Source: Aerococcus sanguinicola (GTDB lineage: Bacteria > Bacillota > Bacilli > Lactobacillales > Aerococcaceae). From it: a stretch of 52,107 nt of DNA. The stretch covers positions 1 through 52,107 of the forward strand of contig NZ_VYWO01000008.1 of NCBI RefSeq assembly GCF_008726925.1, read 5' to 3'. Below, piece after piece: positions 25,765 to 33,713 of the stretch. Numbering within the stretch: the first letter of the stretch is position 1; every line of letters starts with the position of its first letter. The notes under the pieces were generated by a model that worked only from the letters and a program-made list of their open reading frames with translations, searched no databases and had not been told where the DNA came from. A program made the position numbers and the translations under genes.

Positions 25765-28647
25765 TTAATTTTCTTGACCGGCAGGCACTGCGCCCTCTTC
25801 TTGTAGCGCCGGTTTGCCTTGGTCTGCCGGGCTCGCTTGGACAGCACCAGCCCCTTCATCACTTGCTGGAGACACTTCCGCTTGGCCTTGGTCAGCTGAA
25901 GCAGCGAGATCTAGCTTAGGTGCTTGACCGGCTTTTGCTTGTTGATCCACCGCGTCTTGGCCGTCCGGTCTCTGGTCTGTCTCTGCTGCTGGCTTATCTG
26001 CAGAGGCCTTTTGATTTTCTGCTTGACGCTGGCTGAGGACAGCTTCTACCGCCGCCACTTGGTCCGCCGTCAACTCCGAAGACTTCTTAGGCCGGCCGGA
26101 TGTTGGATTATATTTGGTCATATAGACATTCTGCCCTTGGATCGTGAAGATATAGCCCTGGCCAAAGCGGGAGCTCACATCTTCGGCATGGAAGTGGTAA
26201 CCCGCTAGTGGGTCTTCTTCCAATTCCTCATCACTGGCTGTCTCATCTGACTTGCCAGGACTTTCTTTTGCTGTTTCTTCTACTTTAAGGCCATGTTCTT
26301 TCATCCAAGCTTCCACCTGGCGGAGTTCATCCTGTTCCAGTTCCCCGAATTCAAAGACATGGAAGTGGTCACCGTGCTTAGCAATCACACTATCCTTGGT
26401 TACTTCTGTAATGGAAGCTGCTGAGAAGGTATAGCCGTCATCTGTGGTGTAAGGCTTGCCATCGAGTCCCTTGCCAAAAGCCTGGTAGTCTTGGCCATTG
26501 AAGCGGACCGTCTTTTCTTGGTCTGCTTTGGCTGCTGCTTGTTGGCCTTCGACATCTGCCCCCCAGCCATCTTTTTCAGCTGGACGGTATTCGGGGTGGG
26601 CAATCAGGAAGCGAACGGTCTTAATGGCTAAGTCCACCTTGTCCTGGTCATTGTCAAACCAGACATTCAAGAAGGCGCGGTCGGCATAATGGTAGTGGTC
26701 ATGGTGAGGAATCCGGAAGCGGCCCGGTTCAATCTCCTTGTCAGCATACTGGAGGTTGCCCTTGAACTCGCTGAGCGGCAAGCACCAATCCGGTAACTCC
26801 TTACCCCTTACAGGGTCTTTATGTTCGCTTTCTTTCTCAGCCGCATCTTCCTGATTATCTTTTTTAGCTGGAGCGATCTGCTGGCTCTCTTCTTTAGCAG
26901 CTCCCTTTTGCTCGGCTAGGTAGCGGTCAGCAGCTAGCCGTTCGAGATCAGAGAGTTGGTCAGCTGGGATAATATGGTAGTGGTCGCCGTGGGGCATGAC
27001 ATAGCCAAAGCTATTCTTCTTGGTCAGCTTAGCGGGATCAAAGACTAAGCCGTCCGCTTCCACATGGCGTTGGCTCTGAGGTTGGACATACAACTTATCC
27101 AAAAGCTCCTTGAGACTGAGATCTTCCAGTTTGTCTTGGGAAGCTTGGGGCTTGGATTCTACTGTGGGCAGGCTTGGTCGCTTAGCTTCCGTCAAACCTG
27201 GCAAGTCCTTAGCTGGAGCTTGGGGACGACGATCCGGCTTCTGTTGCGGACGCTCGGCTGGTTTAACCGGACTGACGGGCTGCGACTGGCCTTGACTCTG
27301 CCAATAACGCTTAGCCGCAGCTAATTCTTTAGCTGATAAGTCGGCCTTAGGAATGGCGTGGAAGTGATCACCGTGGGGCACTACATAGACATCGCCCTCA
27401 TCAGCAATAATATCACTGGCCTTAAAGACATAGCCGTCATCGGTGGTATAGGCTTGGTCAGCTGGCTTAGGACTTGGCGCTGCTTTCTTAGGAAGCAGGG
27501 CCCGGCCAGGAGCTACCGGCTTGGCCACACTTTCTTTTGGCTGGGCTGGCTGCTTGGATCCCGCCTGATACTTAAAGTCTGGCGCCTTCAAATAAGCATC
27601 CGCTGCCCGGCGCTCTAAGTCAGAGAGCTGGTCGGCTGGGATAATATGGTAGTGGTCACCATGGGGCATGACATAGCCAAAACTATTCTTCTTGGTCACC
27701 TTGGCTGGGTCAAAAATCAAACCATCCGCTTCCACATGGCGCTGGCTCTTAGGCTGGGCATAGAGCTGGTCGAGCATCGCTTGTAAGCTCCCGGCTTGGC
27801 CGCTGCCTTGGCCGCTAGACACTGGTCCTTGCTGGATCTGCTTGATGGTTTGAACTTGGACTGGTCCAGTCCCATTGAAGTGAGGCTGGGTTTGCTGATT
27901 GCCGCTAGGCCCACCTGCAGGCCGCCCTGAAAGATAAGCCGCAGCTGCTGCCCGCTCAGCCGGCGAGAGGTCGGCCTTGGGAACATAGTGGAAGTGGTCG
28001 CCATGGGCACAGATATAGGCATCCCCTGTATCGCTCACAATCGACCCTACAGTAAAGACATAACCATCATCGGTGGTATAGCGCCCCTGGGCCTTGGCCT
28101 GGGCTAGTGCTTGCTTGGTGGACTGGCTCATCGGCTGAGCCCCGTCTTCTTTGACATGGTGAAGCTTCTTCTGTTCCGCAATCTCTTCCTTAGTCCGGAC
28201 GTTGACCGCCTTCTTAGGGTCCTTGAGGTAGAGGTAGTACTTGCCGTCGACCTTGATAATATAGCCATCCTTGACCTCGTTAATGATGTCCTTTTTGTTT
28301 AAGCGGTAGTTGGGATCCTTCATGACCAAGTCTTCGCTAATGATGGCATCGAAGGGGACCTTGCCATTGTAGTAGTGGTAATGGTCACCGTGGGAGGTCA
28401 CATAGCCGTCATCGGTAATCTTCACAACAATTTGTTCGGCATCGATCCCTTCTTCCGCCGATACCTGGTCAGGGGTCTTCTCCTGGTGGTCCGCCGTCTT
28501 GGCAGCTTGGCCATCGATATAGGCAATGTTGGAATCCTTGGCTTCAGTCTGGTTGCCCTGGCTGTAGCCCCAGTAATAGGCGCCCCCAAGGAGGAGGGCA
28601 GAGGTCGTAGCGCCGAGGATAACTTGTTTAAGTGTTCGTTTCTCCAT
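25765..28647 (-). CDS. pht: Pneumococcal-type histidine triad (Pht) surface protein
   Basis: Surface zinc-binding protein, believed to store zinc and hand it to AdcAII. 960 residues. The N-terminal ~120 residues closely follow PhtD (YIDGQAAK..., EGIDAEQIVVKITDDGYVTS). HxxHxH motifs: HGDHYH (86-91), HGDHFH (~214), HGDHYH (~327), HGDHFH (~422), HGDHYH (~549), HHDHYH (~645), HGDHFH (~756) and a weakened YHFH (~818). An N-terminal membrane segment lacks any cysteine, so it is not a lipoprotein. A long Ala/Gln/Glu/Asp tail (about 880-960) has no LPXTG. It is directly downstream of the zinc-binding lipoprotein gene and shares its Zur-box promoter. Confidence 0.93.
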   Translation of the reverse strand: MEKRTLKQVILGATTSALLLGGAYYWGYSQGNQTEAKDSNIAYIDGQAAKTADHQEKTPDQVSAEEGIDAEQIVVKITDDGYVTSHGDHYHYYNGKVPFDAIISEDLVMKDPNYRLNKKDIINEVKDGYIIKVDGKYYLYLKDPKKAVNVRTKEEIAEQKKLHHVKEDGAQPMSQSTKQALAQAKAQGRYTTDDGYVFTVGSIVSDTGDAYICAHGDHFHYVPKADLSPAERAAAAAYLSGRPAGGPSGNQQTQPHFNGTGPVQVQTIKQIQQGPVSSGQGSGQAGSLQAMLDQLYAQPKSQRHVEADGLIFDPAKVTKKNSFGYVMPHGDHYHIIPADQLSDLERRAADAYLKAPDFKYQAGSKQPAQPKESVAKPVAPGRALLPKKAAPSPKPADQAYTTDDGYVFKASDIIADEGDVYVVPHGDHFHAIPKADLSAKELAAAKRYWQSQGQSQPVSPVKPAERPQQKPDRRPQAPAKDLPGLTEAKRPSLPTVESKPQASQDKLEDLSLKELLDKLYVQPQSQRHVEADGLVFDPAKLTKKNSFGYVMPHGDHYHIIPADQLSDLERLAADRYLAEQKGAAKEESQQIAPAKKDNQEDAAEKESEHKDPVRGKELPDWCLPLSEFKGNLQYADKEIEPGRFRIPHHDHYHYADRAFLNVWFDNDQDKVDLAIKTVRFLIAHPEYRPAEKDGWGADVEGQQAAAKADQEKTVRFNGQDYQAFGKGLDGKPYTTDDGYTFSAASITEVTKDSVIAKHGDHFHVFEFGELEQDELRQVEAWMKEHGLKVEETAKESPGKSDETASDEELEEDPLAGYHFHAEDVSSRFGQGYIFTIQGQNVYMTKYNPTSGRPKKSSELTADQVAAVEAVLSQRQAENQKASADKPAAETDQRPDGQDAVDQQAKAGQAPKLDLAASADQGQAEVSPASDEGAGAVQASPADQGKPALQEEGAVPAGQEN

Positions 28648-28658
28648 TCATAATCTCC

Positions 28659-29573
28659 TTATTCTAATTCTTCCAAGAGTGTCTTCAGGTCAGCTTCTAA
28701 GTTCTCCAAGAAGCTCAAGTCATTCTCCGGGTCAGCTTCTAAGGGACGCAGGGTCTTAATCTCAGCCCCCGTCTCTTCTGCCAAGACCTGGGCCAACTTG
28801 GGCGAGGCCTTCTCCTCCGTAAAAATCGTTTTTACCTGGTAGCGGTCGATGAATTCCTTAATTTCCGACAATTGTTGAGGACTCGGCTCCGCATCGGGTG
28901 AAATACCCGCAATCCCTAATTGCTTGAGGCCAAAACGTTGGGCCAAATAGGAAAAAGCCGTGTGCTGGGTGACAAAAGTTTTCTGCTTAGCCGCCTTAAA
29001 CTTGGGTTGGTATGCCTTGACTAGGTCTTCCGCCTCCGCCTGGAACTTGTCGGCATTGGCCTGGTAGGTCGCCTGATTGGCTGGGTCCCTTTCAGACAGG
29101 GCCTTGGCAATATTTTGGGCTTCCTGGCCCGCCAGAATGGGATCGAGCCAGGAATGGGGATCGTAGAGCTTGGCCTCATCCACCCCGTCACCTGTCGGCA
29201 TATCTTCTAAGCCGGGCACCTTCTGTAAGTCCAGGCCAGCTGAAGCCTCAACCACATCCTTGCCCTGGATATTCTTAGCCCAGCCCTCCAAAGTCGAGGA
29301 ATGGTAGATAAATAGGTCCGATCTTTCAATGGCTGCCAGGTCATTGGCCGATGGTTCAAAAGAATGGATGCCTGCTCCAGACTGGATCATGCGGACATCA
29401 TTGAGGTCCCCACTCACTTCCTTGGTCAAAGCATAAATGGGGTAAAAGCTGGTCACCACTTGCAGCCCCTGGCCTGTCTTAGTTTCTGCCGGCTTCTGAC
29501 AGCCGCTGACAAATAGTAAAATAAGCGCTAAGAGGCCAAGCCAGACACGGCTTGCCCATCGTTTTCGATACAT
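28659..29573 (-). CDS. adcAII: Zinc ABC transporter substrate-binding lipoprotein (AdcAII/Lmb-like)
   Basis: Cluster A-I metal-binding lipoprotein. 304 residues; lipobox FVSGC with Cys25; ligand candidates His70 (AGIHSFEPS), His140 (DPHSWLD), His204 (TQHTAFSYL) and an acidic residue in FTEEKAS (~253). The His-rich loop found between the first two histidines in AdcA/ZnuA is missing. With the adjacent pht gene this points to the AdcAII (Lmb) type, which is pht-linked in streptococci. No permease or ATPase is next to it, so it must share another transporter. Two Zur-type boxes flank its promoter. Confidence 0.9.
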   Translation of the reverse strand: MYRKRWASRVWLGLLALILLFVSGCQKPAETKTGQGLQVVTSFYPIYALTKEVSGDLNDVRMIQSGAGIHSFEPSANDLAAIERSDLFIYHSSTLEGWAKNIQGKDVVEASAGLDLQKVPGLEDMPTGDGVDEAKLYDPHSWLDPILAGQEAQNIAKALSERDPANQATYQANADKFQAEAEDLVKAYQPKFKAAKQKTFVTQHTAFSYLAQRFGLKQLGIAGISPDAEPSPQQLSEIKEFIDRYQVKTIFTEEKASPKLAQVLAEETGAEIKTLRPLEADPENDLSFLENLEADLKTLLEELE

Positions 29574-29617
29574 GCACGAACTCCTCCTCTGTCATTTTTG
29601 TCGTAGTTTTTATACAA

Positions 29618-29691
29618 ATCGTAACGATTACGATATAAAATATACCGGCAAAAATATCCCTTGTCAAGATAAATCGTAAATATTTCGATTT
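29618..29691 (-). promoter_or_regulatory. Zinc-regulated promoter with two Zur boxes
   Basis: Minus-strand TTGACA (29667-29662), 17-nt spacer, TATATT (29644-29639). Box 1 at 29618-29634 is the perfect palindrome ATCGTAA-CGA-TTACGAT, covering the expected start point. Box 2 at 29674-29688 (TCGTAAATATTTCGA) lies just upstream of -35, within AAATCG...CGATTT. Both match the Gram-positive Zur consensus TCGTAATnATTACGA with one or two changes. They do not match the AdcR site TTAACnnGTTAA. Confidence 0.8.
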
Positions 29692-29704
29692 AACCTCCGG
29701 ATAA

Positions 29705-29738
29705 AAAAGCAGCCAGCCACATAAAAGTGACTGACTGC
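29705..29738 (-). terminator. Terminator after YrhK-like gene
   Basis: Minus-strand AGCAGTCAGTCAC...TGGCTGGCTGCT followed by TTTTT. Confidence 0.8.
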
Positions 29739-29767
29739 TTAAAAGCGACGAAGCGACCTTAGTCCTG

Positions 29768-30193
29768 CTAACGGTCGTCCGCTTCGTAATATTCATGGTT
29801 GTAGGCGTCCCCCAGGTAGTCCCCATCTTGTTGGTCGCCTTTTTGACTGTACTTAACTTGGAATAATTTCTTCTTATCGAGATTGGCTTCATCACGCCGC
29901 CGCTTGCTGGGATCTTGGTTGTAGATATGGATATTATGAATGAGCTTAATAATCGGACGCATGACAAAGGAGAAGCCCCCAATTAAGAAAAGCGTGTTCC
30001 CATAAATCGCCGGCGCTCCGAAAAAATTACAGATACTCCCAATGAAATACAAGCTCCCGGTAAAAATATCATTGAGTAGTGAAATGATTGTATAGACATT
30101 CTGGAAGTAAAGACGAAGTGGGCCAAGCTTGACGACAATGTCCTCTTCAGTTTGTGGCTCCATCTCATAAGATTTCCGCTCCATTTGGGCCAC
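29768..30193 (-). CDS. YrhK-like membrane protein
   Basis: 141 residues with two hydrophobic hairpin segments (about 33-53 and 60-80). The pattern LYFQNVYTIISLLNDIFTGSLYFIGSICNFF resembles the YrhK domain (YELI...D...G..F.IGS). A charged, Tyr/Asp-rich C-terminal tail follows. The start is GTG at 30193 with AAGGAGG 7 nt upstream. Function unknown. It is transcribed alone, towards the zinc locus but with its own terminator. Confidence 0.7.
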   Translation of the reverse strand: MAQMERKSYEMEPQTEEDIVVKLGPLRLYFQNVYTIISLLNDIFTGSLYFIGSICNFFGAPAIYGNTLFLIGGFSFVMRPIIKLIHNIHIYNQDPSKRRRDEANLDKKKLFQVKYSQKGDQQDGDYLGDAYNHEYYEADDR

Positions 30194-30314
30194 GATAGCA
30201 CCTCCTTTTTCTCTTCTTTATAGCATTTTCCCTTGCCAAAAGCAAAGAAAGGCCCTCTCCACACTTAAGCAAGGAAGGGGAGTGTAACAAAAATCATTCC
30301 TAGCGTCTATCTTG

Positions 30315-30901
30315 ATGCTCCCTTAGAGTAAATAGAAAAATTTACTTTGAGGGGGTATTTTTATGTCTTCTAATATTGCACATTATGTCTACTTTTAGGA
30401 AGAAAGGTGTACTTATATCAGTGTTTTTGAGATTTCACTTAAGAGATTGATGTTTCAAGCAAATATTGAAAATGATAATATCAAAGGTTATAAAGTCGAT
30501 ACAGGATCAAAGTTTTCCAAGTAATTTAATAGTTTCTTTATTATTAATTCAAGTTCTATAGCTAAGTGCTATTCATGAATATGAGCAGGAGTGAAGCTTT
30601 GATTGTGGTCGTTAGCCATGAACAAGCAAGCGATGTGAATTAGGGATAGTAGGCCGCTAGCCGTACTAGCCCTTTGAAGCTCGCTAGGCGAGAGACCTTG
30701 GCTCGAGCCGGTGCTATGCTTTAGCCGTTGGAGCTTTAGCGACTTACGGATAAAGTACAAGACGGCTTCAGCCGTGTTGATCCCCTAAACATTTAACGAC
30801 CACAATCAAAGCGTAACGGATGCTCATAGATGCAATTTAGCTTAAAAGAAAAAGCCATGAACAAATTGAACATGGCTTATATATTTACTCTAAGGGAGCA
30901 T
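30315..30901. mobile_element. Defective IS3-like element / MITE, 587 bp
   Basis: Perfect 19-bp terminal inverted repeats: ATGCTCCCTTAGAGTAAAT at 30315-30333 and its complement at 30883-30901. As in the IS at the window ends, the left tip is followed by its own near-complement (ATTTACTTTGAGGG) and an ATG (30363), whose frame stops after about 11 codons. A hairpin AAGCCATG/CATGGCTT (30851-30878) near the right end may be the old terminator. No transposase survives. Direct target duplications are not obvious. It fills most of the 757-bp gap before nusG. Confidence 0.8.
30596..30812. repeat. Nested element with 19-bp inverted repeats
   Basis: GCTTTGATTGTGGTCGTTA (30596-30614) recurs as its exact complement at 30794-30812, enclosing about 180 bp of GC-rich sequence within the AT-rich MITE. 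The inside contains further small palindromes (GGCTCGAGCC, ACGGCTTCAGCCGT). The GC contrast suggests that it inserted into the MITE. I do not recognise it. Confidence 0.65.
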
Positions 30902-30950
30902 ATTACTCGCTATAGCTGATTAGCGTCTAGCAATTTTTGTTGTTATCATT

Positions 30951-31502
30951 TTACAATTTATCCACTTGGTCGAATTCAACTTCAGCTACGGTTTCGCGGC
31001 CAAACATTTCAACCACTACCTTGAGCTTCTCTTGGTCTTCTGCAATCGATTCAATCCGACCTTCTAAACCATCGAAGGCCCCGTCGATCACACGGACCAT
31101 CTCGCCCACTTCAAAGTGGATGTCCCGCTTAACCACTTCGCCTTGGGAACGGAGCAGGCGGTGGACTTCGTCATCTAAGAGAGGGGTTGGTTTAGACCCT
31201 TGGCCGTGCGAACCCAGGAAGCCCGTTACATTCGGCGTGTTCCGAACCACGAACCAGGCCTCATCTGACATGATCATTTCGACAAAGACATAGCCTGGGA
31301 AGATCTTGTCCTTAACGACCTTCTGCTTGCCGGTCTTGGTCTCTTCCACATGCTCAGTTTCTGGCACCACAGCGCGGAAGATATAGTCTTCCATCCCCAT
31401 GGAGGTAATCCGCATTTCCAAGTCTTCTCTTACCTTGTTCTCATAGCCTGAATAGGTATGGAGGACATACCATTGCTTGGCACTTTCAACTGTTTCTACC
31501 AT
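30951..31502 (-). CDS. nusG: Transcription termination/antitermination factor NusG
   Basis: 183 residues with the NGN domain (WYVLHTYSGYENKVREDL, FPGYVFVEM, VRNTPNVTGFLG) and a C-terminal KOW domain (VRVIDGAFDGLEGRIE). Normal length, no inserted domain. AAGGAG lies before the ATG. Normally cotranscribed with secE; here secE lies 6 kb upstream and nusG has its own promoter with a terminator-like hairpin in its leader. Confidence 0.97.
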   Translation of the reverse strand: MVETVESAKQWYVLHTYSGYENKVREDLEMRITSMGMEDYIFRAVVPETEHVEETKTGKQKVVKDKIFPGYVFVEMIMSDEAWFVVRNTPNVTGFLGSHGQGSKPTPLLDDEVHRLLRSQGEVVKRDIHFEVGEMVRVIDGAFDGLEGRIESIAEDQEKLKVVVEMFGRETVAEVEFDQVDKL

Positions 31503-31540
31503 TATTTCGCGCTCCTTTTTCTAAATTTTACCTGAATAAA

Positions 31541-31563
31541 AAACCTCCCCCTAGGAGAAGGTT
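31541..31563 (-). terminator. Terminator-like hairpin in nusG leader
   Basis: Minus-strand AACCTTCTCC-TA-GGGGGAGGTT followed by TTTTATT. It ends the upstream PadR operon, but it also lies between the nusG promoter (31589-31617) and nusG, so it can act as an attenuator. Confidence 0.7.
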
Positions 31564-31588
31564 TTTTGACGAACTTTTCAACGCCTTT

Positions 31589-31617
31589 ATTGTAGCATAG
31601 CTAAGGCGCCAATTCAA
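31589..31617 (-). promoter_or_regulatory. nusG promoter
   Basis: Minus-strand TTGAAT (31617-31612), 17-nt spacer, TACAAT (31594-31589), with TATGC just before the -10. It overlaps the last codons of the 71-residue gene. The leader would be about 80 nt. Confidence 0.65.
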
Positions 31618-31816
31618 AAGAATTTGACAAGCTAGACAGGTAGACCTGGATCTGGAAGCGGGGGCCCCATTGCCCTGCTGGCCCGCGCTCGATCTTAATA
31701 TAAGAAGACCGACTAGGACTAGGCCGTACCGGGAGGAGCTGGATAGTCTGGCAAGCGTAGAGGCCTAAAGCCAGTGTCAGCACCCCTAAAATAGCAAGTC
31801 GAATGCTCTTCTTCAT
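31601..31816 (-). CDS. Small predicted secreted or lipoprotein, 71 aa
   Basis: Starts MKKSIRLAILGVLTLALGLYACQ, a Lys-led hydrophobic segment ending in LYAC, which is close to a lipobox. The rest (about 48 residues) is unrecognised. AAGGAGGG lies 8 nt before the ATG. It follows the DUF4097-like gene by 14 nt, so it is probably the last gene of the PadR operon. Confidence 0.65.
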   Translation of the reverse strand: MKKSIRLAILGVLTLALGLYACQTIQLLPVRPSPSRSSYIKIERGPAGQWGPRFQIQVYLSSLSNSFELAP

Positions 31817-31830
31817 GGGGGATCCCCTCC

Positions 31831-32553
31831 TTAATCTTCCGTAGTCACATCAATAGCCGAGTAATCCACCTTAAGCTGGACTTCCTGGTCGCCCTTGCCC
31901 AACTTATAGAGGATTTCCCCTTGTTGGCCTGCTGGGAGATAGTGCATCTCACCAGCATTTAGACTGAGCCCTAATTGACCCTCCAGGACAGCGAAAGCCA
32001 GATCCGTCTGGTCAAAATCGAAGTTCCCATAAATATATCCCGCTTGTAATTGCATGGGGTAGGAATGGTCACCCTTCAAGTCGACTTCGGCATGGTCCGC
32101 TTCCAGGGCTAACTGCTCGAGGCTAGCCTGGCTATCTAAGTCAAGATAGGCTGCCTTGAGATCCAACTTAGTCTGGGCAAAGTCCGGCCCATAAAGGGTA
32201 ATCTCTAGCGGATAGTTACGGTCCTTAGTAGGGGATTGGACGATTAACTGACCCCCTTCGTAGTTGACCTTGGCCGCATCAGCACCTGGCAGGTCTTGAA
32301 CTTGGACCCGGTAGTCTTCTGCCGGCTGGATATGGATACTAACTTCCGATTGGCTCTCTACGGCCAAGCTTTTGACGCTTTCTCTTAAGTCCTCATCGTA
32401 GATGGTCTGGCGGTTATCGGTCAGCTCCTCCTGGTAGAAGCGCGTGAGCTCAGCAGCTACATGGTCATAGTCACTGATAAAGAAAGACAGCGTGCCAATC
32501 ACTAAGGCGATAAGACCCGTTAAGGCGATCCCCCATAAGATTCTCTTCTTCAT
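31831..32553 (-). CDS. DUF4097-like membrane-anchored protein
   Basis: 240 residues. One N-terminal membrane segment (about 4-27), then a region rich in short beta strands with LEALxLxxxxAEVDLKG-type repeats (about 130-230), as in the adhesin-like DUF4097/YvlB proteins. Its ATG overlaps the stop codon of the HAAS gene (TAATG), so it is coupled to it. Such proteins often travel with PadR and HAAS genes in Firmicutes cell-envelope stress modules. The specific role is unknown. Confidence 0.7.
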   Translation of the reverse strand: MKKRILWGIALTGLIALVIGTLSFFISDYDHVAAELTRFYQEELTDNRQTIYDEDLRESVKSLAVESQSEVSIHIQPAEDYRVQVQDLPGADAAKVNYEGGQLIVQSPTKDRNYPLEITLYGPDFAQTKLDLKAAYLDLDSQASLEQLALEADHAEVDLKGDHSYPMQLQAGYIYGNFDFDQTDLAFAVLEGQLGLSLNAGEMHYLPAGQQGEILYKLGKGDQEVQLKVDYSAIDVTTED

Positions 32554-33173
32554 TAGTAAGCACCTCTCTTACGGCGCCATTGGAAGGCATACCAGGCGTT
32601 CATCAGCCCCCGGATACCCCAACGAATGGCTGCATACAAGGAATAAATCAACAGCAGGGTCAGACAGATTAAGACAATGGCTAAACAGAGCTTGGTCACA
32701 AGGCTCAGGTCGTTAACTAAGCCAATATTGACAGGACCGTTGTTGAAGAGATCCGGACGAAAGACGCTGACCAGGACCGAAGCGCCAAAGACAGCGGCCG
32801 TCAAGATAAGCCCTAACCAGACACTGACCACACTCACAAACAGAGAGAAAACAACAGATAGGAAGGCCAGGATAAAGGGGAGGGCAACGAGGAATAAGAC
32901 AAGTTTCCAGAACCAGTGCAGCTTTCGCGGCTGCTTCTCCTCATGAAGGGCCAAGGCCCCTTCCTCATCAATAAAGACCCGCTCATTATCCAGATAATCC
33001 TCAGCAATCTCCCGGGGTGAACCCAGTTCTTGGCTGATTTCTTCTTCCGACTTCCCCTGGGCCAGGCCCATCTCATAGTGTTCCAAATAGTCTTGGCGGA
33101 TGTCAGCAATCACCGAATCCGGTAGCCGCCTCAAATAATAGGTCAATAGGTCCAAAAATTCATCTTGTCTCAT
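32553..33173 (-). CDS. DUF1700/HAAS-domain membrane protein
   Basis: 206 residues. An N-terminal HAAS-type helical domain (RQDEFLDLLTYYLRRLPDSV, YLEHYEMGLAQGKSEEEISQELGSP) is followed by about four membrane segments. The ATG at 33173 has AGGAGGGG upstream and overlaps the padR stop codon (ATGA). HAAS proteins act downstream of PadR regulators as membrane partners or sensors; that is family context, not shown here. Confidence 0.85.
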   Translation of the reverse strand: MRQDEFLDLLTYYLRRLPDSVIADIRQDYLEHYEMGLAQGKSEEEISQELGSPREIAEDYLDNERVFIDEEGALALHEEKQPRKLHWFWKLVLFLVALPFILAFLSVVFSLFVSVVSVWLGLILTAAVFGASVLVSVFRPDLFNNGPVNIGLVNDLSLVTKLCLAIVLICLTLLLIYSLYAAIRWGIRGLMNAWYAFQWRRKRGAY

Positions 33174-33487
33174 CTTAACTCCCCTCCTAAAAAGGCAGTA
33201 ACCTCTGCCGCAAAGGTCTCCCATTCCAAACGCTGGGCTTGGAGGGCCTGGGCTCCCGCCTCAGTCAGTTCATAATACTTACGGGCCGGACCAGACTCCG
33301 ACGCCTGCATATAAGTCGTCAAGAGCCCCTCCTTCTTCAGACGTCGAAGCAAGGGATAGACCGTCCCTTCACTCATCTGAATATGCTTGGAAATCTCCTG
33401 GACCAATTCATAGCCATAACAGTCGCGTTGGGCCAATTGGTGGAGGACCATCATCTCCAAAACCCCCTTCTTTAATTGGCTGTTCAT
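33170..33487 (-). CDS. PadR family transcriptional regulator
   Basis: 105 residues: a winged helix with YGYELVQEI, MSEGTVYPLLRRLKKEGLL and ARKYYELTEAG, the hallmark PadR recognition region, and a short C-terminal dimer helix. Two adjacent ATGs exist (33490 and 33487). The second is better spaced from GAGGTG. It heads a four-gene operon and has a pair of direct repeats across its promoter, which points to autoregulation. Confidence 0.92.
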   Translation of the reverse strand: MNSQLKKGVLEMMVLHQLAQRDCYGYELVQEISKHIQMSEGTVYPLLRRLKKEGLLTTYMQASESGPARKYYELTEAGAQALQAQRLEWETFAAEVTAFLGGELR

Positions 33488-33506
33488 CATCCCACCTCAC
33501 TATCTT

Positions 33507-33560
33507 GCATAGCACACTAGCTTACAAGTAAAGTATAGCACGCTAGCTTGTAATGCACAA
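33507..33560 (-). promoter_or_regulatory. padR promoter with duplicated operator
   Basis: Minus-strand TTGTGC (33560-33555), 17-nt spacer, TATACT (33537-33532). Two direct copies of ATAGCACnCTAGCTTnnAA lie at 33509-33527 and 33535-33553, 26 bp apart. One fills the spacer and the other follows the -10 box. They are likely PadR binding sites. Confidence 0.7.
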
Positions 33561-33599
33561 TAGTTAGGGGAGGAATTGGGTGAAATTTTATAGCAAAAA

Positions 33600-33643
33600 A
33601 GCCAGCAAACATCTAGTGAAAGAGTTTTGCTGGCTGAATCAGA
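33600..33643 (-). terminator. LysM gene terminator
   Basis: Minus-strand AGCCAGCAAA...TTTGCTGGCT followed by TTTTTTG. Confidence 0.85.
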
Positions 33644-33713
33644 CTTTATCCCTACTACTCGACAAGTCCCTGACAAGGATAGCTTAGATGATCTATCTCT
33701 AAGATTATTGGCT

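Noticed and set aside
29479..29982. 167-codon frame antisense to the zinc locus promoter
   Set aside because: It crosses the Zur boxes, promoter and terminator and overlaps two real genes in another frame.
30569..30760. 63-codon frame within the nested element
   Set aside because: No ribosome site, crosses one inverted repeat, and has the composition of the repeat. Treated as non-coding.
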